Positions 5,475 through 5,539 of a DNA stretch of 5,539 bases are shown in pieces. The stretch's first letter is position 1. Each line of letters starts with the position of its first letter. Under the pieces are notes generated by a model, which searched no databases, had not been told where the DNA came from, and saw nothing but the letters and a program-made list of their open reading frames with translations. The DNA is taken from the NCBI GenBank assembly GCA_964437145.1, contig CAYTFW010000257.1:1-5539 (forward strand). The letters are read 5' to 3'. Source of the DNA: JAFAZJ01 sp964437145. Lineage in GTDB: Bacteria > Pseudomonadota > Alphaproteobacteria > Reyranellales > Reyranellaceae. The position numbers were made by a program, and so were the translations under genes.

Positions 5475-5539
5475 GTCATCCTGAGCGCAGCGAAGGATCA
5501 CTTTGGGAGCGCCGGCGTCCCGCCGGCATCATGAGCCGG
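5475..5539. repeat. Dispersed intergenic repeat, cut by the window edge
   Basis: The sequence after the adaptor stop begins GTCATCCTGAGCGCAGCG, closely matching the left arm of the palindrome at 411-475 (shared core GAGCGCAGCGA, 5483-5493). It is followed by a second palindromic unit with two GCCGGC copies (5511-5516 and 5522-5527) inside a near-palindromic GGGAGCGCCGGCGTCCC. The element runs off the right edge, so its full structure cannot be seen. The ATG at 5531 lies within the repeat, lacks a ribosome binding site, and is not called as a gene start. Confidence 0.65.

Noticed and set aside
5531..5539. ATGAGCCGG at the right edge as a possible start of the pump gene
   Set aside because: It sits inside the dispersed repeat and has no ribosome binding site at a usable distance. 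Only three codons are visible.

Overview
The window is GC-rich and densely coded, with the look of an alphaproteobacterial chromosome. The evidence is a CoxD/CoxE/XdhC set, alphaproteobacterial-style intergenic palindromes of the GAGCGCAGCGA type, and G/C-biased third codon positions. I cannot name the genus from the sequence alone. It holds six protein-coding genes and no RNA genes, insertion sequences or CRISPR arrays.

Left half (1-2685, minus strand): three genes read leftward as a probable operon. They are a MoxR-type AAA+ ATPase (CoxD-like), a von Willebrand factor A protein (CoxE-like), and a short XdhC/CoxF-type protein containing only the N-terminal domain. This is the accessory and maturation part of a carbon-monoxide-dehydrogenase-type (xanthine oxidase family) molybdenum hydroxylase locus. 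None of the catalytic subunits (small FeS, medium FAD, large Mo) is in the window. A 65-bp imperfect inverted repeat sits between the VWA gene and the XdhC gene, and a 12-bp perfect palindrome follows the XdhC gene.

Middle (2686-3534, plus strand): a gap of about 99 bp separates coxD from a divergent classical short-chain dehydrogenase/reductase of unknown substrate. The SDR is tail-to-tail with a TetR-family regulator and overlaps it by 7 bp. A perfect 8-bp-stem hairpin begins directly after the SDR stop codon.

Right half (3528-5466): the TetR-family regulator (minus) and an RND-type periplasmic adaptor/membrane fusion protein (plus) are divergent. The 109-bp AT-rich gap between them carries two perfect inverted repeats that look like TetR operators. 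This is the standard layout of a self-regulated efflux operon. The pump gene would lie beyond the right edge, but the window ends inside another dispersed palindromic repeat.

I found no convincing new system. The points most worth a second look are the double operator, the long palindrome inside the cox-type operon, the dispersed repeat family that borders the gene blocks, the shared hairpin at the convergent overlap, and the cysteine-rich regulator.
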